From contig NZ_CP082164.1 in NCBI RefSeq assembly GCF_023101685.1, positions 1,054,001-1,118,000 of the forward strand: a stretch of DNA of 64,000 nt, in the 5' to 3' direction. The stretch is from Bradyrhizobium sp. 186. GTDB taxonomy: Bacteria > Pseudomonadota > Alphaproteobacteria > Rhizobiales > Xanthobacteraceae. Position 1 is the first letter of the stretch; every line of letters begins with the position of its first letter. The position numbers and the translations under genes were made by a program. This document shows positions 28,049 to 38,143 of this stretch, one piece after another. The notes under the pieces are model-generated. The model worked only from the letters and a program-made list of their open reading frames with translations. It made no database searches and was not told where the DNA came from.

Positions 28049-30976
28049 GTGGAACCGATCTATAACGATCCGAACTCTTGGATGCGCTGGTACGCCGAGC
28101 AGCAGGAGTTGCAGCGTGCGGGGCAAGAGGCCGACGTCGACCCTGCGGATCAAGCTGGCTTCGAGCAGCAATTGGGCGAGCTGCAACTCAGCTCTCCTGA
28201 GGAGAGTTCCGGGGTTAGTTCCCCCGACACTCCAGCCGCACGGTCGCATGAAAACATCCAGCGTACGGACGTTGGTGGTTCGATGCGAATGCGGCCAAGG
28301 TCCAACCTGCGGGACAATTCGTTCAGCAGCACGCGTCACAGTGTCGATGTTCCTAGCGCTCACCTTGGCGCGGGTGCGACGGCCTCGCAGTCTAGCTTGC
28401 GTGACCGGTTGTTCAGTAGCACGCGCTACACAGCGCCATCGGAACCGCAGCCTGCGGCGCGGACGAAGGATAGCAAAAGCCGTGGACTGTTTTCTCGTGT
28501 TAAGTCAGGGTTCGGCAAAGTCTTCGGAGGAAGTGGTGGCGAAAAGTCGTCCGGCGGCTCGACATCCGAGGTGGCCTCTTCAGAGCTTCGGATGGATTTC
28601 GCCAAGCGTGGTCGCCCCGCTGGCCAGGACATGCATCCCGAAGACGAGGCCCGCATCGAGCAGTTCGCGGAAGCAGTCCGAGGATACGAAATTCTCCCCG
28701 ACGGTAGCACCGGCCGAGGGGACGGAAGGGTTTGCGATGGTACCCTCAGGACCAATTTAGGGCTTCTTAGGGGGTTTGCTCGTTGGCTCCGAGCAGAGAA
28801 CAGGGGTTCGATGGCTTCTCGGCTTTTAAACGATCCAGAGTCACTAGCCGCTGATATCGCGGATTACAGGGCAGGCGGTGGGGATAATCATAACCGTCTC
28901 AAGTCGGCACTGTCTCATTTCAGGAGGTTCGCGCCTAACGAGCAAGAACTCCAAGCCGTCGGGCCCGGGCCGCGCCTGATGGGGCGCCAAATACATTATC
29001 CTTATCCCGAGGACGCCCACCTCATTGATGGCCTGGCCAATGAAGAGCTGAACAAGCTCGGATCGGATTCGACTTCCCAGAGGAAAGGTGTCTCGGAACG
29101 GGCCAGCAAACAACGTAGGTTTAGTGATTGGCTCCAAAGGGAGGGTAGGGGGAACATAGTCAGCCGACTCACCGGCAGTGATCAGCAGCAACGGTCGTTG
29201 ATGGAGGATTACAGGGCCTTTACCAAAGCCGAGGGAAAAGTGGTCGTGAGTTTCGATCGGCTTCGGCAGTATCTAGGCACCGAGCCCCAATTGAAGCATC
29301 ATCATCCTTATCCCGACGACGCCCGCATGATTGATGGCCTGGCCAACGAAGAGCTGAGCAAGCTCGGACCGGACTCGACTTCCCAGAGGAAAGCTGTCCG
29401 GAATATGGCCATAAATCAACGTAGGTTTAGTGATTGGCTGCAAACAAGGGGTAGGGAGAGCATAGCGAGCCGTCTCAACGGCAGTGATCAGCAGAAATGG
29501 TCGTTAAAAATAGATTACCAAGACTTCCGAGACTGCACCGAAGCCCTCAGAGGATTTTCCGTGGGTTTCAAGCGGCTTGGGCAGTACCTACAGGTCGTTG
29601 AGGCGAACGCGGCGTCGGGGTTGTCCCCTCAGCAGGCAAGTGGGCGGGAATCGGCCGGTCCGGAGGGCCGCTTGGATCAACCTACCGGGTTCGGATCAAC
29701 CTGGCCGCTGCAGCAGGTTGATCCATCGATTCAAGGCCGCAGCGAATTATCGCTTGGCCCCGAGGATTGGCTGGGCGACGAGCATATCCAGAGGGATTAC
29801 GAGCTCCTGGAGCAGGAGTTGCAGGGGAACAATCCAGATCTCGCCGCCCGGACGCGGTTCGTGGATCCCCTCATAGCCAATTATCATCTGCGCTTGGGCC
29901 CCGAGAGCGTCGCGCTAAGCGCATTCCAGCGCATCGTCCATAATCAGAACGGTAACGACACAGCCGACTTCCTGTTCGTGCCAGTGAACGATGCCAGTGC
30001 TACGGATCGTCATCGTCGCGGCACCCATTGGTCGCTGCTGTTCGTTGATCGCAGCGACCGGGAACGGCCGGTTGCCTATCATTATGACTCCTTCCGGGGA
30101 TACAACGACAAGCTTGCAAAAATGCTCGCACAAAGGCTGGGTACGCGTCTGGAGCCTGTCCGCATGACCCGGCAGGGGAACGGTTGGGATTGCGGAGTCT
30201 TCGTGGTTGACGGCACGCGGGCGCTTGTTAGGCGACTGGCGCAAAGACGGCCGCCAGCCGTGCTGCACCTCGACAACCTCGTCGCCGATCGGCAGCAACT
30301 CCAACGACGTTTGAGGACCGCTCCCAGCAGTGCGCGAGCGGCGGCTGCAGCGGATCGACCGGGACCCTCAACGCAACTTGTCGATTCGCCAGGGTTTTGG
30401 CGTGGAGTGGATCAAGCCGGCCAGCCTCCCGCCGATAGCTGGAACACAGCGAACTTCTGGCAGGATTTGTCGTTACCCGCCCATTCGCCAGTGCAAAGCG
30501 TCAATCCGCCAAGCCCACCATCATGGGAGCAAAGCTTCGGGACATCGATAGCAGATCGACCGGGACCCTCAACGCAACTTGTCGATTCGCCAGAGTTTTG
30601 GCGTGGAGTGGATCAAGCCGGCCAGCCTCCCGCCGATAGCTGGAATACAGCGAACTTCTGGCAGGATTTGTCGTTACCCGCCCATTCGCCAGTGCAAAGC
30701 GTCAATCCGCCACCATCATGGGAGCAAAGCTTCGGGACATCGATCTTCGCGCCACAGTACATGCCGCCAGCGCAAGACTTAGGAGGATTCGTCCCTCCGA
30801 GTTGGCAACACGGCAATCAACCGGCGCCGGAGAACCTCCGGCGCGGAATGCACTGGCATAACGTGCTGCCGAACGCGGACCGACCACAGACCCACATCAG
30901 GATCCATGATGTGCCCTACACGGCCACTCTGGGGCGATCAGGCAAGCAGAACGACATTCACGTTTTCCTGGAATAG
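28049..30976 (+). CDS. Type III effector with Ulp1-like SUMO protease domain (NopD-like)
   Basis: 975 aa from GTG 28049 with AAGGAG just upstream. The first 180 residues are Ser/Gly-rich and disordered, as in type III secretion signals. Then come about three diverged 100-residue repeats (around 190, 316 and 418), sharing HPEDEARI/YPYPEDAHLIDGL and RFSDWLQ-RGR-SI-SRL-GSDQQ. The C48 protease domain spans about 570-760 with His660 (GTHWSLL), Asp680 (HYDSF) and Cys715 (GWDCGVF). Downstream, a 67-residue unit with STQLVDSP-FWRGVDQAGQPP is present twice, and the tail ends with a HIRIHDVPYTATLGRSGKQNDIHVFLE-like block common in Bradyrhizobium effectors. Rhizobial NopD proteins cleave SUMO conjugates in plant nuclei. 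All catalytic residues are present. Confidence 0.9.
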   Translation: MEPIYNDPNSWMRWYAEQQELQRAGQEADVDPADQAGFEQQLGELQLSSPEESSGVSSPDTPAARSHENIQRTDVGGSMRMRPRSNLRDNSFSSTRHSVDVPSAHLGAGATASQSSLRDRLFSSTRYTAPSEPQPAARTKDSKSRGLFSRVKSGFGKVFGGSGGEKSSGGSTSEVASSELRMDFAKRGRPAGQDMHPEDEARIEQFAEAVRGYEILPDGSTGRGDGRVCDGTLRTNLGLLRGFARWLRAENRGSMASRLLNDPESLAADIADYRAGGGDNHNRLKSALSHFRRFAPNEQELQAVGPGPRLMGRQIHYPYPEDAHLIDGLANEELNKLGSDSTSQRKGVSERASKQRRFSDWLQREGRGNIVSRLTGSDQQQRSLMEDYRAFTKAEGKVVVSFDRLRQYLGTEPQLKHHHPYPDDARMIDGLANEELSKLGPDSTSQRKAVRNMAINQRRFSDWLQTRGRESIASRLNGSDQQKWSLKIDYQDFRDCTEALRGFSVGFKRLGQYLQVVEANAASGLSPQQASGRESAGPEGRLDQPTGFGSTWPLQQVDPSIQGRSELSLGPEDWLGDEHIQRDYELLEQELQGNNPDLAARTRFVDPLIANYHLRLGPESVALSAFQRIVHNQNGNDTADFLFVPVNDASATDRHRRGTHWSLLFVDRSDRERPVAYHYDSFRGYNDKLAKMLAQRLGTRLEPVRMTRQGNGWDCGVFVVDGTRALVRRLAQRRPPAVLHLDNLVADRQQLQRRLRTAPSSARAAAAADRPGPSTQLVDSPGFWRGVDQAGQPPADSWNTANFWQDLSLPAHSPVQSVNPPSPPSWEQSFGTSIADRPGPSTQLVDSPEFWRGVDQAGQPPADSWNTANFWQDLSLPAHSPVQSVNPPPSWEQSFGTSIFAPQYMPPAQDLGGFVPPSWQHGNQPAPENLRRGMHWHNVLPNADRPQTHIRIHDVPYTATLGRSGKQNDIHVFLE
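30353..30740 (+). repeat. 201-bp tandem duplication inside the effector gene
   Basis: Unit 1 begins at 30353 and unit 2 at 30554, nearly identical in DNA; unit 2 lacks 6 bp (a Ser-Pro pair) near its end. The near-identity points to a recent duplication. It encodes the proline-rich tail after the protease domain. Confidence 0.88.
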
Positions 30977-31074
30977 GGAGGAAAAGATCGAGCAATAGAT
31001 GATAGTCGTCCGTGAAGAACCCAAAGAGCTATCGCCCAAAGTTGGTGACGGCGGGAATCGGAAAGGCGGCATAT

Positions 31075-31418
31075 CGTGGGGCCTCCACTTCTCCAGGATG
31101 CCGATATCGCGGCGGCGCCCGATGTTCTAGCGCTCGCGCCGCCCATGAGCGCGCTCCTCGCTGACAAAGGGTATGACGGCGACAACCTTCGCGGCGAAAT
31201 TGTTTCGTCGCGGCGCCAAGCCCGTCCTCCCCAACATATCCAACCGCGTCGTCATCCATCGCTTCAACAAACGCGCCTACAAAGGCCGAAATGTCATCGA
31301 GCGCTGCTTTTGCAGGCTCAAAGACTTCCGCCGCATCGCCACCCGATACGACAAGCTCGCCCGGAATTTCTTGGCCGCTGTTCATCTCGCCGCTCTCGTC
31401 GCATATTGGCTCAATTGA
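31075..31418 (+). pseudogene. IS5-family transposase C-terminal remnant
   Basis: The frame from 31173 reads RGAKPVLPNISNRVVIHRFN then AYKGRNVIERCFCRLKDFRRIATRYDKLARNF, the typical end of IS5/IS427-group transposases with the catalytic Glu region. The preceding ADKGYDGDNLR part is in a different frame. No N-terminus. Confidence 0.8.
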
Positions 31419-31439
31419 GTCTGGACTCTAGCTAGCACT

Positions 31440-32793
31440 ACTTTGGCAGATTTATTCACGCCGCTGCTTCCGCCGATTTGTCTTCTGCAGTACGGGCATC
31501 GCTGAGGTCGTGGTTGAACGATGAGATCGACGATGGCTTGGCGTACGGCCGGCAGGCTCGGCTGAGGCGGTGGACCGTTGATTCTTTTTTTCCGCCCCGC
31601 TTGTGCGAGACGGCGATGCTGGAGGAATGCGTAAGCGGTCATGGTCATGCGCGCATGACGATGAAGGCCCTGCCAGGATCGTCCCTCGAAGTGATCAAGC
31701 CCGAGTTCTTCTTTCAACTGCTGATGGGCCTGTTCGCAAATCCATCGAGCTTTGGTCGTGGCAGCTAACGTGCGCAGATTCGTCTTGGCCGGCATATTGG
31801 CGAGATAATATTTCTTCTCTCCCGACGTCCTGTGTTCGCCGATATGAGCCAGGCTTCGTCCCCCGGAAGATGCTGCTGGCCCATGTCCTTGATCCGCTGC
31901 GGAGGTCCATCAGCGGTCCGCACGCGAACCGCGGCGAAGCGAGCTTCCAGCCGGCCCTTGGTCTCGTTTCGCCAACTCACATTTTGCCACTTAGCATTGG
32001 CCAGCATGTCTTCGGCCGCCGTCGACAATACATCGGGAATGTGCCGCTTGCGGGGACGACCTCGACCGGCGACCGGCCAGATCAATTTAACCTCCACCGG
32101 ATAAACCTTCTGGTGACGAGGGATACCGACGGCCCAGGCCAGGCCGCATGTCGTGAGCCCCTGACGGAACGGCGCGCTGAGGCCGTAACCGGCATCCGCC
32201 AGCACACAGCCAAAGCGCATACCGGCTGCCATCACGCGATCGATCTCCGCCAAGGCGATTTCTGGCTTGGTCCGCGCTGCGCGGTGCTCGACTGGAACGC
32301 CCGCACGCTTCAAACGCACCGGATTGCTCGTCCAACTCTCGGGAACGAAGAGACGCAATGCCACCATGACCGGCACTTCACCCCGCGCAAGCGTCAGCGA
32401 CACCAATGTTTGGCAATTAGCCGTCTTGCCGAGAGACGAGGCATATTGTGGAGCGACACCAACCGAACGATCGCCCTTCTTCGGCATCGCCGTGTCGTCG
32501 ATGACCAGCACCGCATCTTTGCCGCCGACCAGGCGATCGGCCTGAACGAGCAATTCCGCCTCCAATGGCGCCACATCCCAGAGGCCATCAGCGATGAAAT
32601 GGTGCAACTGGTCATACTCGCCCGGTGCCAGCCGCTCCGCCATTGGCTGGACGCTCTTGCGATCGCCCGGTCCAATCAATCCCGAGATATAAAGCGGACA
32701 CATCCGCCGCCGCGCCTTGTGCCCTAAACGATCCAGGAATGGCTTGAGCCAGCTCCCAAGCTCGTCTTCCCAATTCGACTTCGTGTCCACCAT
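31440..32793 (-). pseudogene. IS701-family transposase, frameshifted
   Basis: Start ATG 32793 (MVDTKSNWEDELGSW). It keeps the IS701 DDE blocks VLVIDDTAMPKKGDRSVGVA, FGCVLADAGYG and, in the second frame after about 31800, [21 protein letters not shown]. One frameshift near 31790 splits it. Inserted beside the IS5 remnant and followed by other IS debris. Confidence 0.82.
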
Positions 32794-33079
32794 GGTCGGC
32801 CCCCCAAAAGCCGACCACCCATGAATCATTGAAAATCTGATTCGGGAATCTGGAGGGTTCTGTGAGGTCGCGCAGACGCGAACGTACGGCAGACGCCTGT
32901 GACGCGACCTCATTGAAGCCGGATTGAACGAAGGCGCGGAAGGGTGGGCACGGTGGTGAGGCTATGGGGATTGTTCGCGATCGCAAGTAGCTATCGGCAG
33001 ACTGTGTATCTGAAGCGGAGACGTGCTGGTTGCGCATCGGCGGCAATTTGAGACCGGGAGCGTTTTGCAGGCGGTCGCG

Positions 33080-33530
33080 ATCGATGGGCCGCTGCATTGA
33101 ATGGTTGTCGTCGCGCGGTGTGGCCGCACGACTTGGTGCAGCTGAAGATTCATCTCCATCAAGGCCTTCTGCATATGCTGGATGTGTGAGGCCGCGTACT
33201 CCAGCAGACGCTCGCGCTGACGCACGTAGGCTCGCAGCTCGGCAATCTGCCCTTTGGGCCGAAAGCTGGCCCGCAGTAACCCGAATGAATGGAGCCGCTG
33301 CAGCCATTGCGCATCGCTAACATCGGTCTTTCGCCCCGGCACGTGCTTGGCATCGCGCGCGTTGACAAGAAACACGGTAAATCCCCGAGCATCGAGAAGC
33401 TCGAAAATCGGAATCCAGTAGACGCTGGTCGATTCCATGACGACGGTCTCGACGCCGCATTCAGTAAACCAGTCGACCAGCCGATGCAGAAGACGCGGCC
33501 GATCGACTTCCGCTGTGGCCACGATGGGCT
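33080..33530 (-). pseudogene. IS110-family transposase fragment
   Basis: Contains VVMESTSVYWIPIFELLDARG, NARDAKHVPGRKTDVSDAQW and LRAYVRQRERLLEYAASHIQ, the N-terminal DEDD region of IS110 transposases. The very N-terminus and the C-terminal half are missing. It is fused in frame to an IS66 TnpA remnant. Confidence 0.82.
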
Positions 33531-33544
33531 TGCGGCGAAGGTGC

Positions 33545-33915
33545 AGGAGATGCTTCCGTCCGCAGCACGACATCGCCGATCGCGATCTCAAGCTTGATCG
33601 CCGGAACCTGACGCTCCTCCAACGCGCTTTCCACGACCAGCGGTGCGAATGTCTACTGCGATGCCTCGCACGGCGCCAACATGCCTCGCTGTCGAAAGCG
33701 GCGTCGCCAATCGTAATCTGCCAGCGCGTCGCTCCGTGCTTGCGCGCCACCTCGGACACCTGGGCACCAGGTAGCAGACTCTCGGCGACGATCCGGGCTC
33801 TCTCAGCCTCCGAACGCACACGGCGCCCCGACGGTCCTTCGAGGACCTCCAGCCGGCTCACCGGCCCTACCGGTGAGCCGCCCAAATGGACGTCCTTTTT
33901 GCTGTCCAATCCCAT
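33545..33915 (-). pseudogene. IS66-family TnpA remnant
   Basis: Starts MGLDSKKDVHLGG at 33915 with GRRVRSEAERARIVAESLLP, then ARKHGATRWQ. A frameshift follows; another frame then reads PLVVESALEERQVPAIKLEIAI and GDVVLR, the usual TnpA C-terminus. Confidence 0.72.
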
Positions 33916-34069
33916 CCAAACCTCCGTTCCAAGCCGGAGGCTTCTTCGCACATTCATTCTAACTCTGAAGCCAGGGTATCAGCTTCGCGCTTACTAATCC
34001 GGTGGAAGCGCGATTCGGCCGATCTGCTTGACCAGAAAACGCCTTCTTCGCTGGTCATGAGGTCGGAGC

Positions 34070-34210
34070 CGAAAACTGGGCCTTGCTCGCATCCATCGTG
34101 GCGACCTGTAAGCTCAACGACGTCAACCCGGTCGCCTACATCGCCGAAACACTCGAGGCGATCATCACGGACCATCCCCAAAGCAAAATTGACGACCTCA
34201 TGCCATAGCG
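34070..34210 (+). pseudogene. IS66 TnpC C-terminal fragment
   Basis: The plus strand reads ATCKLNDVNPVAYIAETLEA then ITDHPQSKIDDLMP-stop, the typical end of IS66 TnpC proteins. It is on the opposite strand to the neighbouring TnpA remnant, so this is scrambled IS debris. Confidence 0.72.
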
Positions 34211-34807
34211 GTTCCTCAAAACGTCCAGCCAGCATCGATAGGGTCGCGGCTAAGCCCTTACGAAATTCCTGCGGACCACGTCCGACGTGCGATGCACTTC
34301 CTGCGCTCCTCCACGGCTTGCATGGCGATGAACAAATGTCCTGCTGACCCTTGCCTGGATGTGGCAGACGGCAACCACAGGGAGGTTCATTACCAATGAC
34401 GCCGCCGCTACATGGGCGATGCCTCATTTACCTGAGCCAATGACGGAGTGTTGGCCTATCCGCCCGAGGCGTATCGTGGCAGAGCCAAGGACGATTGGAA
34501 GAACAGGCGGCCAGATTCGCGGCAAACGGCAAGTCACCCACACCAACAGGTGATTGCACTTCTTACGGAGTACGAGGAGGCTGATTTGAGCTCAACGTAG
34601 ACCAATTTCCTTCTGAAATGGACGTGATGTTGTTGTTCATCCGCGTCTCCATCGCTTCCAACGCAACAAATCTATCCGGCATGCTCATAAAAAAATAGGG
34701 GAGGCCGCGAACTCTGCCGCGAGCTAACCATTGCTAGCTTCATGACATCGCAGAACGACCTTCCTTGGCTCGATAGACCTTCGTTGATCAGGGGTGAGGT
34801 GGTCAAC
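34211..34807. other. Gene-poor stretch
   Basis: About 600 bp, only short overlapping frames. Nothing recognised. Confidence 0.45.
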
Positions 34808-36415
34808 TCATAACGGGTGTCGGACCCACACATTCGGTTCCACGTAAACTCCATAGTTCTGCTCAACCGACACAAGCACTGGTACCAATGCGCCCTCGAC
34901 CTCTGCTGTGCCTGAACGTTCGAACACGGCCCCCGTCCACTGTGACCACTCCGCGATCGTCCCCACGATGGTCATGGAATAGGGGGCGATCTTCACTATT
35001 CTGCCTCCGATACTAACGTGGGTTCGTAGCCATGCATCGATTGGCAAACCGTCGGCGCGCTGGAATTCGACATACTCGCGCATAGGCATCCGGGAGCCGA
35101 GTTGCTTTTGGCTGGGCCGGACAGGGACAAACATTTCAGCAAAGCCCATCTTCTTCGCGCATGCCTTCAACGCATCCAGCATCGCCACCGCGTAGCCTTT
35201 GCCTCTTGTTTTGGGGACAAGAGTGATTTCCAGCGCGCACATCGTGGTTGGCGAGCGCCCAATAAGCCTGTCTTCATGAGCCCAACGGATAACCTGATCC
35301 CAACCGCCGTCTGGCAATTCGGTGCGGCCCTCAACGTTGAAAGCGAATGGAATACCGAACGCGCGTCCGACGACCTCGCCATCGACAAGTGCTCCAAAAG
35401 CATAATCCAGGTAATCAAAAAATACTGATCTCCCAAAATACAGCTTTGCGGTTGCGTCATGCTGCATGAACTCGGGCCACATACCATCCAACTCCTTGGA
35501 AAAGACCGAGGGGATCATGTCCGGTCGTTCCCGCAATGAAAATATCGCTTCGTGCGCTGCCGATGCGGCCTCGCGGTTCGCCACAGCCTCCGGAGCGTTA
35601 TAGGCCGCCTGCGCCGACGCGACCTCGCGACCGAGTTGAAGCGCTTCGCCCATTCGGCCCAATCGGGCTCGTCCGTTCGCGAGCGCGTTTCGGCCTGCAG
35701 CCAGTCGCGCCGTCAGCTCGGTGGGCGCACCTGGCGCCGCGGCGGCGATCACTTGGAGCGCGCCGGAAACGTCCCCGGATCGGCTGAGCGCAGCTTGTGT
35801 CTCAGACTGCTGCGTTAGTCTGTCCGCCAGCCGCGAACGGGCAGCCTCGTAGGCGGCTTCGTCTTTAGAGTACGCGGCTTCGGCGGCAGCCACGACTTCC
35901 TTTGCTCTGCTACCCGCTTCGGAGCCTTCCAATGCGCCCAGCGCCGAGCGAACGAGATCGAACCGCTCCGTTTCGGTGAGATCCAGGCTGAGCGCGGCGA
36001 TCCATTCATCGCGGATGATCGACGTTCGGGTGAGCTGCCTGAGCGCGTTGTCTGGCGCAGGACCACGGCAAAGCGCGGCGTGGATTTCCTCCGGTGTGCG
36101 ATCGGAGCCGGATTCTCGCGTCCGCGTGATGGTAAATGGCTTTCCGTTGTCGTCGATGAACGAGACGGTGACGTAGTGAGCTTTGGGAACACCTTCGCCG
36201 CGCCACCAAAGGTAATCGCTAAGGCTCTCCTTCGCCGCCTTCTCGACGGCGTACTTGTCGATGGAGCCTGTGATCGCGAACTCGACCGCATCGCACAGTG
36301 TGCTCTTGCCTACGCCGTTGCGACCGGTGATGACGGTGAAGCCCCGTCCGAAATTAATCCGGACGAGATCCCTGAAGCCGCGAAAGCCGCATACTTCGAT
36401 GAAATCGAGCCTCAT
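34808..36415 (-). CDS. Chimeric protein: SMC-like ATPase N-terminus fused to a GNAT acetyltransferase
   Basis: 535 aa, one uninterrupted frame. Residues 1-285 form the head and the start of the coiled coil of an SMC/RecF-like ATPase: FIEVCGFRGFRDLVRINFG, the P-loop GRNGVGKSTLCDAVEFA, and Ala/Glu-rich heptads. From about residue 290 the sequence matches a free-standing GNAT-like enzyme (LRERPDMIPSVFSKELDGMWPEF, and the acetyl-CoA loop VPKTRGKGYAVAMLDAL). The ATPase lacks its second half (signature and Walker B), so it should not work as an ATPase. The ATG overlaps the stop of the upstream pseudogene by ATGA, which places the ATPase part in a two-gene conflict-type operon. The fusion may be a deletion product. 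Confidence 0.75.
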   Translation of the reverse strand: MRLDFIEVCGFRGFRDLVRINFGRGFTVITGRNGVGKSTLCDAVEFAITGSIDKYAVEKAAKESLSDYLWWRGEGVPKAHYVTVSFIDDNGKPFTITRTRESGSDRTPEEIHAALCRGPAPDNALRQLTRTSIIRDEWIAALSLDLTETERFDLVRSALGALEGSEAGSRAKEVVAAAEAAYSKDEAAYEAARSRLADRLTQQSETQAALSRSGDVSGALQVIAAAAPGAPTELTARLAAGRNALANGRARLGRMGEALQLGREVASAQAAYNAPEAVANREAASAAHEAIFSLRERPDMIPSVFSKELDGMWPEFMQHDATAKLYFGRSVFFDYLDYAFGALVDGEVVGRAFGIPFAFNVEGRTELPDGGWDQVIRWAHEDRLIGRSPTTMCALEITLVPKTRGKGYAVAMLDALKACAKKMGFAEMFVPVRPSQKQLGSRMPMREYVEFQRADGLPIDAWLRTHVSIGGRIVKIAPYSMTIVGTIAEWSQWTGAVFERSGTAEVEGALVPVLVSVEQNYGVYVEPNVWVRHPL

Positions 36416-36418
36416 GAT

Positions 36419-36885
36419 GTCGCTCCCAAAATGCGAGCGACCTCTGCCGGTGTGGTTTCATTGAGGAACGCGGTAACGGCATCGGGAGGAATGTCCTTCA
36501 GCCTGGTACCAGTCTCGTTTCAAAGTTCGACGCGCCGAGCAGCGGCCTGGAGCGTATTGACAGCAGCGGTAGAAGCGCCTTCTCAATGTCATCGGCTGTG
36601 GTGATCGAGGCCCTGGCGATCTTTCGGGTCAAAGAGAAATCCTCTTCGATGCGCTCGATCTCGCGCCTTCGGCGTGCATCCTGATCCGGGGTCAGAAAGA
36701 CCGAATAGACGTTCCACGCCTTCGCTCCGGCGCCTCGCAACGAAGCGGCGTGCCGAACGAGGGCGACACGGTCAGCTTCTCTTCCACCTCGTCAGCCGCC
36801 TTTATGAGCGCGCTGAGACGGTGTTGGAATTCATCAGCCGAGGCGACGGGCAACCGCACTGAGTTGGCGAATGAATTTTATCGGG
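36419..36885 (-). pseudogene. Small partner of the SMC-like ATPase (ABC-three-component middle-component-like), frameshifted
   Basis: Three frames join to one protein of about 150 aa: LPVASADEFQHRLSALIKAA; then LRGAGAKAWNVYSVFLT and REIERIEEDFSLTRKIARA and LLGASNFETRL; then RLKDIPPDAVTAFLNETTPA-EVARILGATS-stop. The last stop overlaps the ATPase start. The size, WNVYSVF motif and order fit the middle component of ABC-three-component conflict systems, but this assignment is from memory of the family. Two indels inactivate it. Confidence 0.6.
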
Positions 36886-36987
36886 CGCCTGGCTTGCACA
36901 GGTCTTAAATACGGAAGGAATCAGAATCGCTATGACCTTCTTGCACGCCGCTTAGACGGTAACCCCCGAGCTTGGCAGCGAAGCGAC

Positions 36988-37539
36988 CTAACAAGAAAGC
37001 TTAGTTTGCCGGGAAGATGACTGGCGAGGTTTCCCGACGATAATGCTGAGATCGTCCCGAAATCTGAGCGCGACAACCAACTTCGCTGCGACGAACATCG
37101 GTCCGACCAACAGATGGACAGGATTGTCGATCATCGCCGGCCGCCGGCGCTCGAACACCAAGTGCCCAATGATCAGCAATGCAGCGCCTGTGACCATCAG
37201 GATAGCAGTAAGCGACTACATCCCGGCGGTCGTCACATGGTTGAGGATCACGGCTGCGGCTTCAAGCAATGCGACCGCAGCGACAAGGATAACGAAACCA
37301 AGCGCGAAGTCGAACACAAGCCAAAAGGTCAGCGCCGGAGCGAGTGCGATAATTGGCACGGGGATTTTGATCCCGCACGTTGTGAGGACCCACAGGCTAA
37401 GAGGAATGAGGGGAGCCAGGAAGAAGAACAGGATGCCCAAAACGTGCATCGCGCAACTCCATGGGGCGCGATGATACTCCACGTAGTCCGCAAGCCAGCG
37501 CCGGAAATAGAAGTTCATGATGCTTGCTTCGCCAGCCAT
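36988..37539 (-). pseudogene. Mpo1-like (DUF962) membrane protein with in-frame amber codon
   Basis: N-terminal half: MNFYFRRWLADYVEYHRAPW, then the hydrophobic VLGILFFFLAPLIPLSLWVL and FWLVFDFALGFVILVAAVALL. After HVTTAGM there is a TAG at 37216-37218, and the same frame continues SLTAILMVTGAALLIIGHLV then FERRRPAMIDNPVHLLVGP. GHLVFERRRPA is the C-terminal signature of the Mpo1-like family (2-hydroxy fatty acid dioxygenase in yeast). The stop is a single-base change candidate; the rest is undamaged. Confidence 0.78.
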
Positions 37540-37864
37540 GTCAGGCATGGCACAATTACCGTCTGCCAAGCGCATATGCTGGCGCCCACACATACCTAAA
37601 TGCGGGAAAGCCTCGCGTCAAATCTCCCAAAAACAGCACATGCGTTAGATTCGTGGACTTGGTGCTCGCCGGACCTGTTTGAGGGCGAAGGCTACGCACT
37701 CGTTTGGGTCGTGGCGTAAGATCGGTCAGCGAGAGGCCGGAAACATTTACGCAGACTTTCGAAGTCGGATCGCTTAAGAGCGTTGCACAGGCGGAGCAGA
37801 CTATACATTTCGGCGGATCACGTCCTGCAGCATCTACTTGTCGAGCGACAGATCGCCGACCAGT

Positions 37865-38064
37865 TTTCTTCAGCTTGACGTTCTTCTCCCGAGTTGCTTC
37901 AGCCGACGCATCTCGGTCAGCAGCAGACCGTCACACTTCTTCTTCCAATTGAAGTAGGTCGCTTGGCTGATCCCGGCCTTGCGGCAGTTGTCCGCGACCG
38001 GGACCGTCATGGCCCCGCTTGAGAATAAACGCCTTCTGGCCGTCCGAAAACTTCGAGGCCTTCA
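37865..38064 (-). pseudogene. IS3-family OrfA remnant
   Basis: The minus strand begins MKASKFSDGQKAFILKRG, and another frame continues with KAGISQATYFNWKKK and EMRRLKQL, the standard OrfA of IS407-type IS3 elements. A small indel separates the frames; no OrfB follows. Confidence 0.8.
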
Positions 38065-38143
38065 TCGTCGGTCGCTCCTCCCAGCCGAGGGGATTCGGCA
38101 GCGAAAACTCTCGCCAAAGATGGTCCAGTTTGTCGGCCTCAGA

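Noticed and set aside
31603..32727. 374-codon open frame on the plus strand
   Set aside because: Antisense to the IS701 transposase.
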